This document shows positions 26,587 through 36,470 of a DNA stretch of 64,000 nucleotides, piece after piece. The stretch comes from Streptomyces sp. BK239 (lineage in GTDB: Bacteria > Actinomycetota > Actinomycetes > Streptomycetales > Streptomycetaceae), in contig NZ_SHKS01000001.1 of assembly GCF_004217285.1 (NCBI RefSeq), positions 1 through 64,000 of the forward strand. The letters are read 5' to 3'. The position numbers were made by a program, and so were the translations under genes. Position 1 is the stretch's first letter; each line of letters starts with the position of its first letter. Under the pieces are notes generated by a model. That model ran no database searches, was not told the origin of the DNA, and worked only from the letters and a program-made list of their open reading frames with translations.

Positions 26587-27153
26587 TCAGGTCGCCGGCG
26601 CCTTCACGCGCAGGACGGCGAGGAACTCGCGCATCCACGCGGGGTGGTCCGGCCAGGCGCGGGAGGAGACCAGCGTGCCGTCGACGACCGCCTCGGCGTC
26701 CTGGAAGGTCGCGCCCGCGGTCTGCATGTCCAGCTCCAGCGCCGGGTACGCCGTGACGCGGCGGCCGGTGAGGCCGTCGACCGCGGCGGTCAGGAGCGGG
26801 CCGTGGCAGATCTGGGCGACCGGCTTGTCCGCGTCGAAGAACGACTTGAGGATCTTGCGGAGTTCGGGATCGTTGCGCAGATACTCCGGGGCGCGGCCGC
26901 CGGGCACGACGACGGCGGCGTACTCGCCGGGATCGACCTCGGAGAAGGCCAGGTCGGCGGGCCAGGTGTAGCCGGGCTTCTCGGTGTAGGTGTCGAAGCC
27001 GGGTTCGAAGTCGTGGACGACGAAGCGGAGCCGTTTGCGGGCGGGGGCCGCGATGTGGACCTCGTAGCCCTCCTCGCGCAGACGCTGGTAGGGGTACAGC
27101 ACCTCCAGGCTCTCCGCTGCGTCGCCGGTGACGATGAGGATCTTGACGGTCAT
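26587..27153 (-). CDS. DJ-1/PfpI family protein
   Basis: 188 residues. The fold is a class I glutamine amidotransferase-like domain. The nucleophile elbow 'AQICHGP' carries Cys116 and His117. 'AVVVPGGRAPEYLR' is the typical preceding loop. Members include proteases, glyoxalases and deglycases. The gene's narrower activity cannot be read. The upstream side is a 583-bp spacer shared with the divergent glutamate dehydrogenase gene. Confidence 0.93.
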   Translation of the reverse strand: MTVKILIVTGDAAESLEVLYPYQRLREEGYEVHIAAPARKRLRFVVHDFEPGFDTYTEKPGYTWPADLAFSEVDPGEYAAVVVPGGRAPEYLRNDPELRKILKSFFDADKPVAQICHGPLLTAAVDGLTGRRVTAYPALELDMQTAGATFQDAEAVVDGTLVSSRAWPDHPAWMREFLAVLRVKAPAT

Positions 27154-27736
27154 GTCGGGCGGCTCCTCTCGGACGGGCGCTCCTCATGGGCAACGTGCCT
27201 CTGTCGGGCGGCCTTGCCAAGAGGCGGCGTGTTCTCAGGGTCCCTCCCGGGCGGGCGCGCGGCGACCTCGGCAGCGGCACGCCCCTCACACACCCCACCC
27301 ACCCCCGCCCCTGTGCAGAACGTCAAACTTCGACCCCTGGTTTTGTACACATACGGCTCATGACGACCCCCCGGTCGAGGGCGATAGCCTTGTGGCGTGA
27401 TCAGCGCGATAGTTCGCGGGGGCGTCGTGGCCCCTGCCCTGCGCCCGGTGACCTCGGATGAACTCCGGGGCCGGGCGGCGGTCGCTGGTCTTCGCGGGCG
27501 GGACGGGGTCAAGAGGGCCCCCAGGACGCCGTGCAGATCCCCGGAGCCGACGGTGCAGAGAGCAGCGTCACACCCGCAGGGAGCACCGAGTATGGCCGAT
27601 ATCCCCCCGCTCATCTCACCCTGCGGCATAGCGTCGAAGCAGACCGGACACCCCGCGTCGTGGCGTCACGCCGCACGGAAAGAGACCGTACTTCCTTCTA
27701 CGTCACGCAACGGCGCGCGACAGGAGCCAGAGGACA
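27154..27736 (+). other. Divergent spacer between the PfpI gene and gdhB (583 bp)
   Basis: I find no convincing gene. A GTG-initiated frame of about 130 codons starts at 27397 but overlaps the real gdhB start and has mixed third-position usage in its second half. The sequence from about 27340 to 27400 is less GC-rich ('tttgtacacatacgg') and could hold a promoter. No terminator or riboswitch is recognised. Confidence 0.45.
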
Positions 27737-30700
27737 ATGCAGACCAAGCTGGACGAAGCCAAGGCCGAGCTGCTCGAGAGGGCGGCCCGGGTCGCTGAGA
27801 ACAGCCCGGTCGGGGCGCACCTACCGACCGGGACGACGGGCGAGGGCACTGAGGGAACCCCGGGCGCCCCTGACCACGAATCCGTGCTCTCGTTCCTCCA
27901 GCGCTACTACCTGCACACCGCCCCCGAGGACCTCACCGACCGCGACCCGGTCGACGTCTTCGGCGCCGCGTTCTCCCACTACCGGCTCGCGGAGAACCGG
28001 CCGCAGGGCACGGCGAACGTGCGCGTCCACACCCCCACCGTCGAGGAGAACGGCTGGACCTGCAGCCACTCCGTCGTCGAGGTCGTCACCGACGACATGC
28101 CCTTCCTCGTCGACTCGGTCACCAACGAGCTGACCCGCCAGGGCCGCGGCATCCACCTCGTCATCCACCCCCAGGTCGTGGTCCGCCGGGACGTCACCGG
28201 CAAGCTCATCGAGGTGCTCGCCGTCGCGCCCTCGTCCCGCGACCTGCCGCACGACGCGCACATCGAGTCGTGGATCCACGTCGAGACGGACCGCGAGACC
28301 GACCGCGCCGACCTCAAGCAGATCACCGCCGACCTGCTGCGCGTCCTGTCCGACGCCCGCGAGGCCGTCGAGGACTGGGGGAAGATGCGCGAGGCCGCGC
28401 TGCGCATCGCCGGCGGGCTCGACGACGAACCCGTCCCCGGCGACCTGCCCGGGCCCGAGGTGGAGGAGGCCCGCGAGCTGCTGCGCTGGCTCGCCGACGA
28501 CCACTTCACCTTCCTCGGCTACCGGGAGTACCAGCTGCGGGGGGACGACTCCCTGGCGGCGGTGCCCGGCACCGGCCTGGGCATCCTGCGGGCCGACCCG
28601 CACCACGCCGACGGCGACGCCCACCCCGTCAGCCCGTCCTTCGAACGGCTCCCGGCCGACGCCCGCGCCAAGGCGCGCGAGCACAAGCTGCTGGTGCTGA
28701 CCAAGGCCAACAGCCGGTCCACCGTGCACCGGCCGTCGTACCTGGACTACGTCGGCGTGAAGAAGTTCGACGCCGACGGCAACGTGGTCGGCGAGCGGCG
28801 GTTCCTCGGACTGTTCTCCTCCGCCGCCTACACCGAGTCCGTGCTGCGGGTCCCGGTGATCCGGCGCAAGGTGGACGCCGTCCTTGAGGGCGCCGGCTTC
28901 TCGCCCGACAGCCACGACGGACGCGACCTGCTCCAGATCCTGGAGACGTACCCGCGCGACGAGCTGTTCCAGACCCCGGTGGACGAGCTGCGCTCCATCG
29001 TGACGTCGGTGCTGTACCTGCAGGAGCGCCGGCGGCTGCGGCTGTACCTGCGGCAGGACGAGTACGGGCGCTACTACTCGGCCCTGGTCTACCTGCCCCG
29101 TGACCGCTACACCACCGGCGTGCGGCTGCGGATCATCGACATCCTCAAGGAGGAACTGGGCGGCATCAGCGTCGACTTCACCGCCTGGAACACCGAGTCG
29201 ATCCTGTCCCGGCTGCACTTCGTCGTCCGCGTCCCGCCGGGCACCGAACTGCCGCAGCTGTCCGACTCCGACAAGGAGCGCATCGAGGCCCGCCTGGTGG
29301 AGGCGGCCCGGTCGTGGGCCGACGCGTTCTCCGAGGCGCTCACCGCCGAGCTCGGCGAGGAGCGGGCGGCGGAGCTGCTGCGCCGCTACAACAACGCCTT
29401 CCCCGAGGGCTACAAGGCCGACCACACCCCGCGCTCCGCGGTGTCCGACCTCGTCCACATCGAACGGCTCACCGAGGAGCGCAACTTCTCGCTCAGCCTG
29501 TACGAGCCGGTCGGCGCGGCCCCCGACGAGCGCCGCTTCAAGATCTACCGCAAGGGCGACGCGATCTCCCTGTCGGCGGTGCTGCCGGTGCTGAACCGGC
29601 TCGGCGTCGAGGTCGTCGACGAGCGGCCCTACGAGCTGCGCCGCACGGACCGCAGCGTCGCCTGGATCTACGACTTCGGCCTGCGCATCCCGACCTCGCT
29701 GCGCGGCGGCGCCGGCGACCACCTCGGCGACGACGCCCGCGAGCGGTTCCAGGAGGCGTTCTCGGCGACCTGGACCGGCCAGGCGGAGAACGACGGCTTC
29801 AACGCGCTGGTGCTGGGCGCGGGCCTGACGTGGCGGCAGGCGATGGTGCTGCGCGCGTACGCCAAGTACCTGCGGCAGGCCGGTTCCACGTTCAGCCAGG
29901 ACTACATGGAGGACACCCTCCGCACGAACGTCCACACCACGAGGCTGCTGGTGTCGCTGTTCGAGGCGCGGATGTCGCCGGACCGGCAGCGCGCCGGGAT
30001 GGAGATCGTCGACGCCCTCCTCGAGGAGCTGGACGCGGCCCTGGACCAGGTGGCGTCCCTCGACGAGGACCGCATCCTGCGGTCCTTCCTCACCGTCATC
30101 AAGGCGACGCTGCGCACCAACTTCTTCCAGAAGTCGGCGAGCGGCGCCCCGCACGACTACGTGTCGATGAAGTTCGACCCGCAGGCCATCCCCGACCTGC
30201 CCGCGCCGCGCCCCGCGTTCGAGATCTGGGTGTACTCGCCTCGGGTGGAGGGCGTGCACCTGAGGTTCGGCAAGGTCGCGCGCGGCGGTCTGCGCTGGTC
30301 CGACCGGCGTGAGGACTTCCGCACGGAGATCCTCGGCCTGGTCAAGGCGCAGATGGTGAAGAACACGGTCATCGTGCCGGTGGGCGCCAAGGGCGGCTTC
30401 GTCGCCAAGCAGCTGCCCGACCCGGCCGCGGACCGCGACGCGTGGCTGGCGGAGGGCGTGGCCAGCTACCGCACGTTCATCTCGGCGCTGCTGGACATCA
30501 CCGACAACATGGTCGCCGGCGAGGTCGTGCCCCCGGCGGACGTCGTCCGGCACGACGAGGACGACACCTATCTGGTGGTCGCCGCCGACAAGGGCACGGC
30601 GACGTTCTCCGACATCGCCAACGACGTCGCCGGCAGCTACGACTTCTGGCTGGGCGACGCCTTCGCCTCCGGCGGCTCCGCCGGCTACGACCACAAGGCG

Positions 30701-32692
30701 ATGGGCATCACCGCGCGCGGCGCCTGGGAGTCGGTGAAGCGGCACTTCCGCGAGCTGGGCGTGAACACGCAGGTCGAGGACTTCACGGTCGTCGGCATCG
30801 GCGACATGTCCGGCGACGTGTTCGGCAACGGCATGCTGCTGAGCGAGCACATCCGCCTGGTCGCCGCCTTCGACCACCGGCACATCTTCATCGACCCGAA
30901 ACCCGACGCGGCGACCTCCTACGCGGAGCGGCGCCGCCTGTTCGAGCTGCCCCGCTCCAGCTGGGCCGACTACGACACCTCCCTCATCTCCGCCGGCGGC
31001 GGCGTCTTCCCCCGTACGGCGAAGGCGATCCCCGTGGGCGGTCACATCCGCGAGGCCCTCGGCATCGAGGACGGCGTCACCAAGATGACCCCGGCCGACC
31101 TGATGAAGGCGATCCTCAGCGCGCCGGTGGACCTGCTGTGGAACGGCGGCATCGGCACCTACGTGAAGGCCTCCACGGAGTCCAACGCGGACGTCGGCGA
31201 CAAGGCCAACGACCCGATCCGCGTCGACGGGCAGGACCTGCGCGTCAAGGTCGTCGGCGAGGGCGGCAACCTGGGCCTGACCCAGCTGGGCCGGATCGAG
31301 TTCGCCCGCACCGGCGGCAAGATCAACACGGACGCCATCGACAACAGCGCGGGCGTGGACACCTCCGACCACGAGGTGAACATCAAGATCCTGCTGAACG
31401 GGCTGGTCGCCGAGGGGGACATGACGGTCAAGCAGCGCAACAAGCTGCTCGCCGAGATGACCGACGAGGTCGGCGCGCTCGTCCTGCGCAACAACTACGC
31501 GCAGAACACGGCGATCGCCAACGCTCTCGCCCAGTCCAAGGACATGCTCCACGCCCAGCAGCGCTTCCTGCGCCACCTGGTGCGCGAAGGCCACCTGGAC
31601 CGCGCGCTGGAGTTCCTGCCCACCGACCGGCAGATCCGCGAGCGGCTCGGCGCGGGGCAGGGCCTCAGCAGCCCGGAGACGGCCGTGCTGATGGCGTACA
31701 CCAAGATCACGGTGTCGGACGAGCTGCTGCACACCTCGCTGCCCGACGACCCCTACCTGCACTCCCTGCTGTACGCGTACTTCCCGACGGCGCTGCGCGA
31801 GGAGTTCGCCGAGCAGATCGAGCACCACCCGCTGCGCCGTGAGATCACCACGACGGTGCTGGTCAACGACACCGTCAACACCGGCGGCACGACCTATCTG
31901 CACCGGCTGCGGGAGGAGACCGGGGCGTCGCTCGAGGAGATCGTGCGGGCGCAGACCGCGGCGCGGGCGATCTTCCGTTCGGCGCCGGTGTGGGACGCGG
32001 TCGAGGCGCTCGACAACCAGGTCGAGGCGGAGGTGCAGACCCGGATCCGGCTGCACTCGCGCCGGCTGGTGGAGCGCGGTACGCGCTGGCTGCTGAACAA
32101 CCGGCCGCAGCCGCTGCAGCTCGCCGAGACGGTCGAGTTCTTCGCCGAGCGCGTCGAGCAGGTGTGGGCGCAGCTGACGAAGCTGCTGCGCGGCGCGGAC
32201 CTCGAGTGGTGGCAGATGATCCACGACGAGCTGACCGGGGCCGGTGTGCCCGACGAGCTCGCCACCCGGGTCGCCGGGTTCTCCTCGGCGTTCCCGGCGC
32301 TGGACATCGTGTCGGTGGCCGACCGGATGGGCAAGGACCCGCTGGACGTCGCCGAGGTGTACTACGACCTCGCCGACCGGCTGCGGATCACGCAGCTGAT
32401 GGACCGGATCATCGAGCTGCCGCGCGCCGACCGCTGGCAGTCCATGGCCCGCGCCTCCATCCGTGAGGACCTGTACGCGGCCCACGCGGCGCTGACCGCG
32501 GACGTCCTGGCCGTCGGCAACGGCACCTCGACGCCCGAGCAGCGGTTCACGGCCTGGGAGCAGCGCAACCAGGCGATCCTGGGCCGGGCGCGCACCACGC
32601 TGGAGGAGATCCAGGGGTCGGACTCCTTCGACCTGGCGAACCTGTCGGTGGCGATGCGGACGATGCGCACGCTGCTGCGCACGCACTCGTAG
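27737..32692 (+). CDS. NAD-specific glutamate dehydrogenase, 180-kDa class
   Basis: 1651 residues, the size of the GDH-180 class first described from Streptomyces clavuligerus. It oxidatively deaminates glutamate to 2-oxoglutarate with NAD, a catabolic role. The N-terminal 600 residues hold ACT-like regulatory segments ('DDMPFLVDSVTNELTRQGRG'). The catalytic core at about 850-890 has 'GGLRWSDRREDFRTEILGL' and 'KNTVIVPVGAKGGFV'. The NAD-binding part follows ('GIGDMSGDVFGNGMLLS', 'VVGEGGNLGLTQLGR'). The ATG at 27737 has 'gccagagga' upstream. A strong terminator follows. Confidence 0.96.
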   Translation: MQTKLDEAKAELLERAARVAENSPVGAHLPTGTTGEGTEGTPGAPDHESVLSFLQRYYLHTAPEDLTDRDPVDVFGAAFSHYRLAENRPQGTANVRVHTPTVEENGWTCSHSVVEVVTDDMPFLVDSVTNELTRQGRGIHLVIHPQVVVRRDVTGKLIEVLAVAPSSRDLPHDAHIESWIHVETDRETDRADLKQITADLLRVLSDAREAVEDWGKMREAALRIAGGLDDEPVPGDLPGPEVEEARELLRWLADDHFTFLGYREYQLRGDDSLAAVPGTGLGILRADPHHADGDAHPVSPSFERLPADARAKAREHKLLVLTKANSRSTVHRPSYLDYVGVKKFDADGNVVGERRFLGLFSSAAYTESVLRVPVIRRKVDAVLEGAGFSPDSHDGRDLLQILETYPRDELFQTPVDELRSIVTSVLYLQERRRLRLYLRQDEYGRYYSALVYLPRDRYTTGVRLRIIDILKEELGGISVDFTAWNTESILSRLHFVVRVPPGTELPQLSDSDKERIEARLVEAARSWADAFSEALTAELGEERAAELLRRYNNAFPEGYKADHTPRSAVSDLVHIERLTEERNFSLSLYEPVGAAPDERRFKIYRKGDAISLSAVLPVLNRLGVEVVDERPYELRRTDRSVAWIYDFGLRIPTSLRGGAGDHLGDDARERFQEAFSATWTGQAENDGFNALVLGAGLTWRQAMVLRAYAKYLRQAGSTFSQDYMEDTLRTNVHTTRLLVSLFEARMSPDRQRAGMEIVDALLEELDAALDQVASLDEDRILRSFLTVIKATLRTNFFQKSASGAPHDYVSMKFDPQAIPDLPAPRPAFEIWVYSPRVEGVHLRFGKVARGGLRWSDRREDFRTEILGLVKAQMVKNTVIVPVGAKGGFVAKQLPDPAADRDAWLAEGVASYRTFISALLDITDNMVAGEVVPPADVVRHDEDDTYLVVAADKGTATFSDIANDVAGSYDFWLGDAFASGGSAGYDHKAMGITARGAWESVKRHFRELGVNTQVEDFTVVGIGDMSGDVFGNGMLLSEHIRLVAAFDHRHIFIDPKPDAATSYAERRRLFELPRSSWADYDTSLISAGGGVFPRTAKAIPVGGHIREALGIEDGVTKMTPADLMKAILSAPVDLLWNGGIGTYVKASTESNADVGDKANDPIRVDGQDLRVKVVGEGGNLGLTQLGRIEFARTGGKINTDAIDNSAGVDTSDHEVNIKILLNGLVAEGDMTVKQRNKLLAEMTDEVGALVLRNNYAQNTAIANALAQSKDMLHAQQRFLRHLVREGHLDRALEFLPTDRQIRERLGAGQGLSSPETAVLMAYTKITVSDELLHTSLPDDPYLHSLLYAYFPTALREEFAEQIEHHPLRREITTTVLVNDTVNTGGTTYLHRLREETGASLEEIVRAQTAARAIFRSAPVWDAVEALDNQVEAEVQTRIRLHSRRLVERGTRWLLNNRPQPLQLAETVEFFAERVEQVWAQLTKLLRGADLEWWQMIHDELTGAGVPDELATRVAGFSSAFPALDIVSVADRMGKDPLDVAEVYYDLADRLRITQLMDRIIELPRADRWQSMARASIREDLYAAHAALTADVLAVGNGTSTPEQRFTAWEQRNQAILGRARTTLEEIQGSDSFDLANLSVAMRTMRTLLRTHS

Positions 32693-32712
32693 CGGGTGGG
32701 CGAGGACGCCTG

Positions 32713-32757
32713 ACGACAGGGCGCCCCGGGCCGTGACGGCTCGGGGCGCCCTGTCGT
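32713..32757 (+). terminator. Bidirectional terminator after gdhB
   Basis: Arms 'acgacagggcgccccgggcc' and 'ggctcggggcgccctgtcgt' pair almost perfectly around a 5-nt loop. It lies between the convergent glutamate dehydrogenase and ABC exporter ATPase genes. Confidence 0.9.
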
Positions 32758-32777
32758 CGTCGGGGGCGTGAAGGTGC

Positions 32778-33629
32778 TCAGGCGGCCTTCGGCGCCGTCG
32801 GCTTGGCCTTGTTCTTGTCGGGGCCGCCGGTGAACGCCTCGTACGCCTGGAGGACCTCCTCGGTGGGCCCGTCCATGCGCAGTTCGCCCCGCTCCAGCCA
32901 CAGCACGCGGTCGCAGGTGTCGCGGATGGACTTGTTGCTGTGGCTGACCAGGAACACCGTGCCGGCGTGCTTGCGCAGTTCGCGGATGCGTTCCTCGGAG
33001 CGCTTCTGGAAGGAGCGGTCGCCGGTGGCGAGCGCCTCGTCGATCAGCAGGACGTCGTGGTCCTTGGCGGCGGCGATGGAGAACCGCAGCCGGGCGGCCA
33101 TGCCGGAGGAGTAGGTGCGCATCGGCAGGGTGATGAAGTCGCCCTTGTCGTTGATCCCGGAGAAGTCGACGATGTCCTGGTAGCGCTCCTTGACCTGCTC
33201 GCGGGACATGCCCATGGCGAGCCCGCCGAGGTGGACGTTGCGTTCGCCGGTCAGGTCGTTCATCAGGGCCGCGTTGACGCCGAGCAGCGAGGGCTGGCCG
33301 TCGGTGTGGATCTTGCCGTTCTCCACCGGGAGCAGGCCGGCGACCGCCTTGAGCAGGGTCGACTTGCCGGAGCCGTTGGTGCCGATGAGGCCGATCGCCT
33401 CGCCCCGGTAGGCGACGAACGACACGTTCTTCACGGCGTGCACCTTGCGCACGCCGGCCGCCTTCTCGGCCTTCCCGCGGCGCAGGATGCGGTGCAGGGC
33501 GGCGGTCGCGGAGCCCCGGCCGGCGCCGGTGCCGTTGACGCGGTAGACGATGTCGACGCCGTCGACGACGACGGTGGGGATCCGCTCGCCGCCGGCGCGG
33601 CCGGTGTCGGGGATGGTGTTGTCAGCCAC
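32778..33629 (-). CDS. ABC transporter ATPase for cell-wall polymer export (TagH-like)
   Basis: 283 residues. Walker A is 'GLIGTNGSGKSTLLKAVAG'. The signature is 'YSSGMAARLRFSIAAA', the variant typical of polysaccharide and teichoic-acid exporters. Walker B is 'VLLIDEALATGD' and the H-loop 'VFLVSHS'. It lacks the long C-terminal extension of Bacillus TagH. It overlaps the permease gene by 8 nt and would energise export of a lipid-linked glycopolymer. Two glycerophosphotransferase-like genes lie 7 kb away on the same strand. Confidence 0.93.
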   Translation of the reverse strand: MADNTIPDTGRAGGERIPTVVVDGVDIVYRVNGTGAGRGSATAALHRILRRGKAEKAAGVRKVHAVKNVSFVAYRGEAIGLIGTNGSGKSTLLKAVAGLLPVENGKIHTDGQPSLLGVNAALMNDLTGERNVHLGGLAMGMSREQVKERYQDIVDFSGINDKGDFITLPMRTYSSGMAARLRFSIAAAKDHDVLLIDEALATGDRSFQKRSEERIRELRKHAGTVFLVSHSNKSIRDTCDRVLWLERGELRMDGPTEEVLQAYEAFTGGPDKNKAKPTAPKAA

Positions 33630-34554
33630 GGCCGTACGTCTCCTCAGCCTTCCAGAAGTAGATGAACCCGCCGACTCCGGCGAGCAGCGCCCAGCCCGTC
33701 GCGATCAGCCACACGTGGTGCGGCAGCTGACCGGCGTGGAAGGAGTCGATCAGGGCGAAGCGCATCAGGTCGATGTAGACGGCGGCGGGGTTGGCCTGGA
33801 GGACGGGGGCGACCCAGGACGGCAGGCCGTGGTGGGCGCCGGCCAGCTTGTCGATGCTCCACATCACGCCCGAGACGTACATCCAGGTGCGCAGGACGAA
33901 CGGCATCAGCTGGGCGATGTCCGGGGTCTTCGCGCCGAGCCGGGCCATGACCATCGAGACGCCGGCGTTGAAGGTGAACTGCAGCAGCAGCACCGGGACG
34001 GCCAGCAGCCAGGACGCGGAGACCGGCACGCCGAAGCAGAGCAGGATCACGACCAGCGCGCCCATGGAGAACAGCAGCTGCTGGAGCTGCTGGAGGCAGA
34101 ACGAGATGGGCAGCGCGGCCCGCGGGAAGTGCAGGGCGCGCACCAGGCCGAGGTTGCCGGAGACCGCGCGGGTGCCCGCCATGATCGAACTCTGCGTGAA
34201 CGTCCACACGAACACGCCCGTGACCAGGAACGGCACGTAGTCCGGCACGCCCTGCTTGGTGCCCAGCAGCACGCCGAAGATGAAGAAGTACACCGCCGCG
34301 TTGAGCAGCGGGGTCATCACCTGCCAGAGCTGGCCCAGCTTCGCCTGGCTGTACTGGGCGGTGAGCTTGGCGGTGGCGAACGCGCCGATGAAGTGGCGGC
34401 GCGCCCACAACTGGCGCACATAGGCGGGCAGTGAAGGGCGGGCGCCGCTGACCGAGAGGCCGTGGCGGGCGGCGAGCGCCGCCAGGTCTTCGTGGGGCTC
34501 GGGCCGCGTCGGGGGCGGTGTGTGGAGGACCTGACTCACATCCGCTGCTTTCAC
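33622..34554 (-). CDS. ABC transporter permease for cell-wall polymer export (TagG-like)
   Basis: 310 residues, ABC-2 type with six hydrophobic segments. 'AKLTAQYSQAKLGQLWQVMTPLLNAAVYFFIFG' (seen as 'YSQAKLGQLWQVMTPLLNA') is the amphipathic start and first helix typical of TagG/RfbA exporters. 'MSGVMWSID'-like text near 240 and 'ANPAAVYIDLMRFALIDS' are also family features. A GTG at 34554 is used; a second GTG at 34539 is possible, and neither has a good ribosome binding site. The TetR-regulated promoter region lies just upstream. Confidence 0.9.
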   Translation of the reverse strand: MKAADVSQVLHTPPPTRPEPHEDLAALAARHGLSVSGARPSLPAYVRQLWARRHFIGAFATAKLTAQYSQAKLGQLWQVMTPLLNAAVYFFIFGVLLGTKQGVPDYVPFLVTGVFVWTFTQSSIMAGTRAVSGNLGLVRALHFPRAALPISFCLQQLQQLLFSMGALVVILLCFGVPVSASWLLAVPVLLLQFTFNAGVSMVMARLGAKTPDIAQLMPFVLRTWMYVSGVMWSIDKLAGAHHGLPSWVAPVLQANPAAVYIDLMRFALIDSFHAGQLPHHVWLIATGWALLAGVGGFIYFWKAEETYGRG

Positions 34555-34630
34555 TCGGGGGGAGGGTGACGCCTCGGGGCGGCGCGCACGGGCGGACGGC
34601 GTTCCTCACGCGTTCCTTGCCGTCCCCTTA

Positions 34631-34710
34631 CGTCGGGACGGCACCGTATCGTCGCAACGCGAGAGTAAGGCGAGTCGACGTCGGAACGCAACCGTATCGT
34701 CGTGACGCCC
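34631..34710 (+). promoter_or_regulatory. Duplicated operator-like site upstream of the TetR gene
   Basis: Two related 30-bp stretches (34631-34660 and 34679-34708) share 'accgtatcgtcg' exactly, 48 bp apart. The first contains a 17-bp imperfect palindrome 'gacggcaccgtatcgtc'. The site sits between the divergent TagG-like permease and the TetR gene, so it is most likely bound by that TetR protein. Confidence 0.55.
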
Positions 34711-34723
34711 TATGCTGGTCGGC

Positions 34724-35350
34724 ATGACGACGAACGCCGACGAGCCCTCGACGCGTCCGCGCCGCCGGGCCCCCGCCGGAGCGGCCGTGCTGCGCGAGGA
34801 CGTCACGGAGGCCATCCGGGCCGCCGTGTTCGAGGAGCTCGCGACCGTCGGCTACGCCCGGATGTCCATCGAGGGCATCGCCCGACGCGCCGGGGTGGGG
34901 AAGACCGCCGTGTACCGGCGCTGGCGCTCCAAGCTGCACCTGGTCCTGGACATCGTCTCGGCCATCGCCGTGCAGGGCCTGCCCGCGCCGTGCACCGGCA
35001 GCCTGGAGGGCGACCTGAGAATGCTGTACGAGGTCACGTCACGGGCGCTGCGGCACCCGGTGGCCTCGCAGATCATCCCGGACCTCCAGGCCGAGGCGGC
35101 CCGCAACCCGGAGATCGCCGAAGCCCTCCAGAAGGCCCTGCGCGACGGGCAGGAGGGCGTCGCCCTGAAGATCGTCGCGGCGGCGACCGAGCGCGGCGAG
35201 GTTCGCCGGGAGGCCGACGCGGAGCTGGCCCTGGACCTGATCTCCGGCCCGCTCTACTGGCGCTCCGTGGTCATCCGCAGCCCGAAACTCCCCAAGGACT
35301 ACCTCGCGGCCCTGACCCGGGCGACCGCGGAGGCGATCAAGGCTCTGTGA
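34724..35350 (+). CDS. TetR/AcrR family transcriptional regulator
   Basis: 208 residues from the ATG at 34724; a longer start at 34712 is also open. The N-terminal HTH reads 'GYARMSIEGIARRAGVGKTAVYRRW'-like (core 'IEGIARRAGVGKTAVYRRW'), the standard TetR recognition region. The ligand-binding part includes 'HPVASQIIPDLQAEAARNPE', a pattern of the TetR_C_16/AcrR type. It diverges from the glycopolymer exporter operon across a spacer with duplicated operator-like sites, so it probably represses itself and perhaps the exporter. The ligand is unknown. Confidence 0.92.
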   Translation: MTTNADEPSTRPRRRAPAGAAVLREDVTEAIRAAVFEELATVGYARMSIEGIARRAGVGKTAVYRRWRSKLHLVLDIVSAIAVQGLPAPCTGSLEGDLRMLYEVTSRALRHPVASQIIPDLQAEAARNPEIAEALQKALRDGQEGVALKIVAAATERGEVRREADAELALDLISGPLYWRSVVIRSPKLPKDYLAALTRATAEAIKAL

Positions 35351-35392
35351 CCCCCGCGCGGCGGTCCCGGAGCGCACCTTCCGCGCTGCCGC

Positions 35393-36373
35393 CTACGAAC
35401 GGACCGCCTCCGGGTGGAGGTGCACCCAGCCCTCCCAGGCGGAGACGATCATGTCCTCGACGTCGTGCGCGGCCTTCCAGCCGAGAAGGGTCTCGATGCG
35501 GTCGGCGGAGGCCACCACACGGGCCGGGTCACCCGGTCTGCGCGGGCTGACCGTCGGCGGGCGGTCGTAGCCGGTGACGGCGTTGATCCGGTCGATCATC
35601 TCCCGGACGGAGACGCCCTCGCCGCGGCCGATGTTGAGGGTCAGGGTGTGCCCCGGGGAGGCCTGGAGGGCACGGGCCGCGGCGACATGGGCCTCCGCCA
35701 GGTCGACGACGTGGATGTAGTCCCGGACGCAGGTGCCGTCCGGCGTCGGATAGTCGTCGCCGAAGATGCGCGGCGCGGCGTTCTCCGTGAGGCGTTCGAA
35801 CACCATGGGCACCAGGTTGAAGACACCGACGTCCGCCAGCTCCGGGCTCGCCGCGCCGGCCACGTTGAAGTAGCGCAGCGACGCCGTGGACAGCCCGGTG
35901 GCCCGGCCGGTCGCGCGGACCAGCCACTCGCCCGCCAGCTTCGTCTCGCCGTAGGGCGAGATCGGCGCGCACGGCGTCTCCTCCGTGACGAGGTCCACGT
36001 CCGGCACGCCGTAGACGGCGGCCGAGGAGGAGAACACGAACGAGGGGACTCCGGCGGTGGTGACCGCGTCCAGGAGGACCCTCAAGCCCTCCACGTTCTC
36101 CCGGTAGTAGTGCAGGGGCCGGTCCACCGACTCCCCGACCTGCTTCTTCGCCGCCAGATGCACGACACCGGTCACCTCGTGCTCGGCGATCGTGCGCTCC
36201 AGCAGCGGGCCGTCCAGCGTGGAGCCCGCCACCAGCGGCACCCCTCGCGGCACCCGTTCGGCGATCCCGGTGGACAGGTCGTCGTACACCACAGCCCGCT
36301 CGCCCGCCCCGGTCATCGCCCGCACCACATGCGCCCCGATGTATCCGGCCCCGCCTGTGATCAACCAGGTCAT
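35393..36373 (-). CDS. galE: UDP-glucose 4-epimerase
   Basis: 326 residues, extended short-chain dehydrogenase fold. NAD-binding 'GGAGYIG' (7-13), catalytic region 'SSSAAVYG' (116-122) and 'YGETK' with Tyr141 and Lys145 are intact. It interconverts UDP-glucose and UDP-galactose, or the N-acetyl forms. No gal operon genes are adjacent. Its place beside wall-polymer export and transferase genes suggests it supplies sugar nucleotides for the envelope. It lies 97 bp downstream of the OhrR-type gene on the same strand. Confidence 0.94.
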   Translation of the reverse strand: MTWLITGGAGYIGAHVVRAMTGAGERAVVYDDLSTGIAERVPRGVPLVAGSTLDGPLLERTIAEHEVTGVVHLAAKKQVGESVDRPLHYYRENVEGLRVLLDAVTTAGVPSFVFSSSAAVYGVPDVDLVTEETPCAPISPYGETKLAGEWLVRATGRATGLSTASLRYFNVAGAASPELADVGVFNLVPMVFERLTENAAPRIFGDDYPTPDGTCVRDYIHVVDLAEAHVAAARALQASPGHTLTLNIGRGEGVSVREMIDRINAVTGYDRPPTVSPRRPGDPARVVASADRIETLLGWKAAHDVEDMIVSAWEGWVHLHPEAVRS

Positions 36374-36470
36374 GTCGTCACATCCCCCTCATGGGACGCC
36401 CAGTGCGCCCGAAACCCAGTGAATCAGGCGGCGCGCGCTTCCGCAGAGCCTGTGGATAACCCCGCGTGCG

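Noticed and set aside
27397..27798. A 133-codon frame upstream of and overlapping gdhB
   Set aside because: Third-position usage is uneven, no domain is visible, and it overlaps the start of the glutamate dehydrogenase in another frame.
27821..32686. A 1621-codon open frame antisense to the glutamate dehydrogenase gene
   Set aside because: It is a mirror frame made possible by high GC content and strong third-position bias. The plus strand encodes a full, motif-bearing enzyme, and the antisense text has no recognisable domain.
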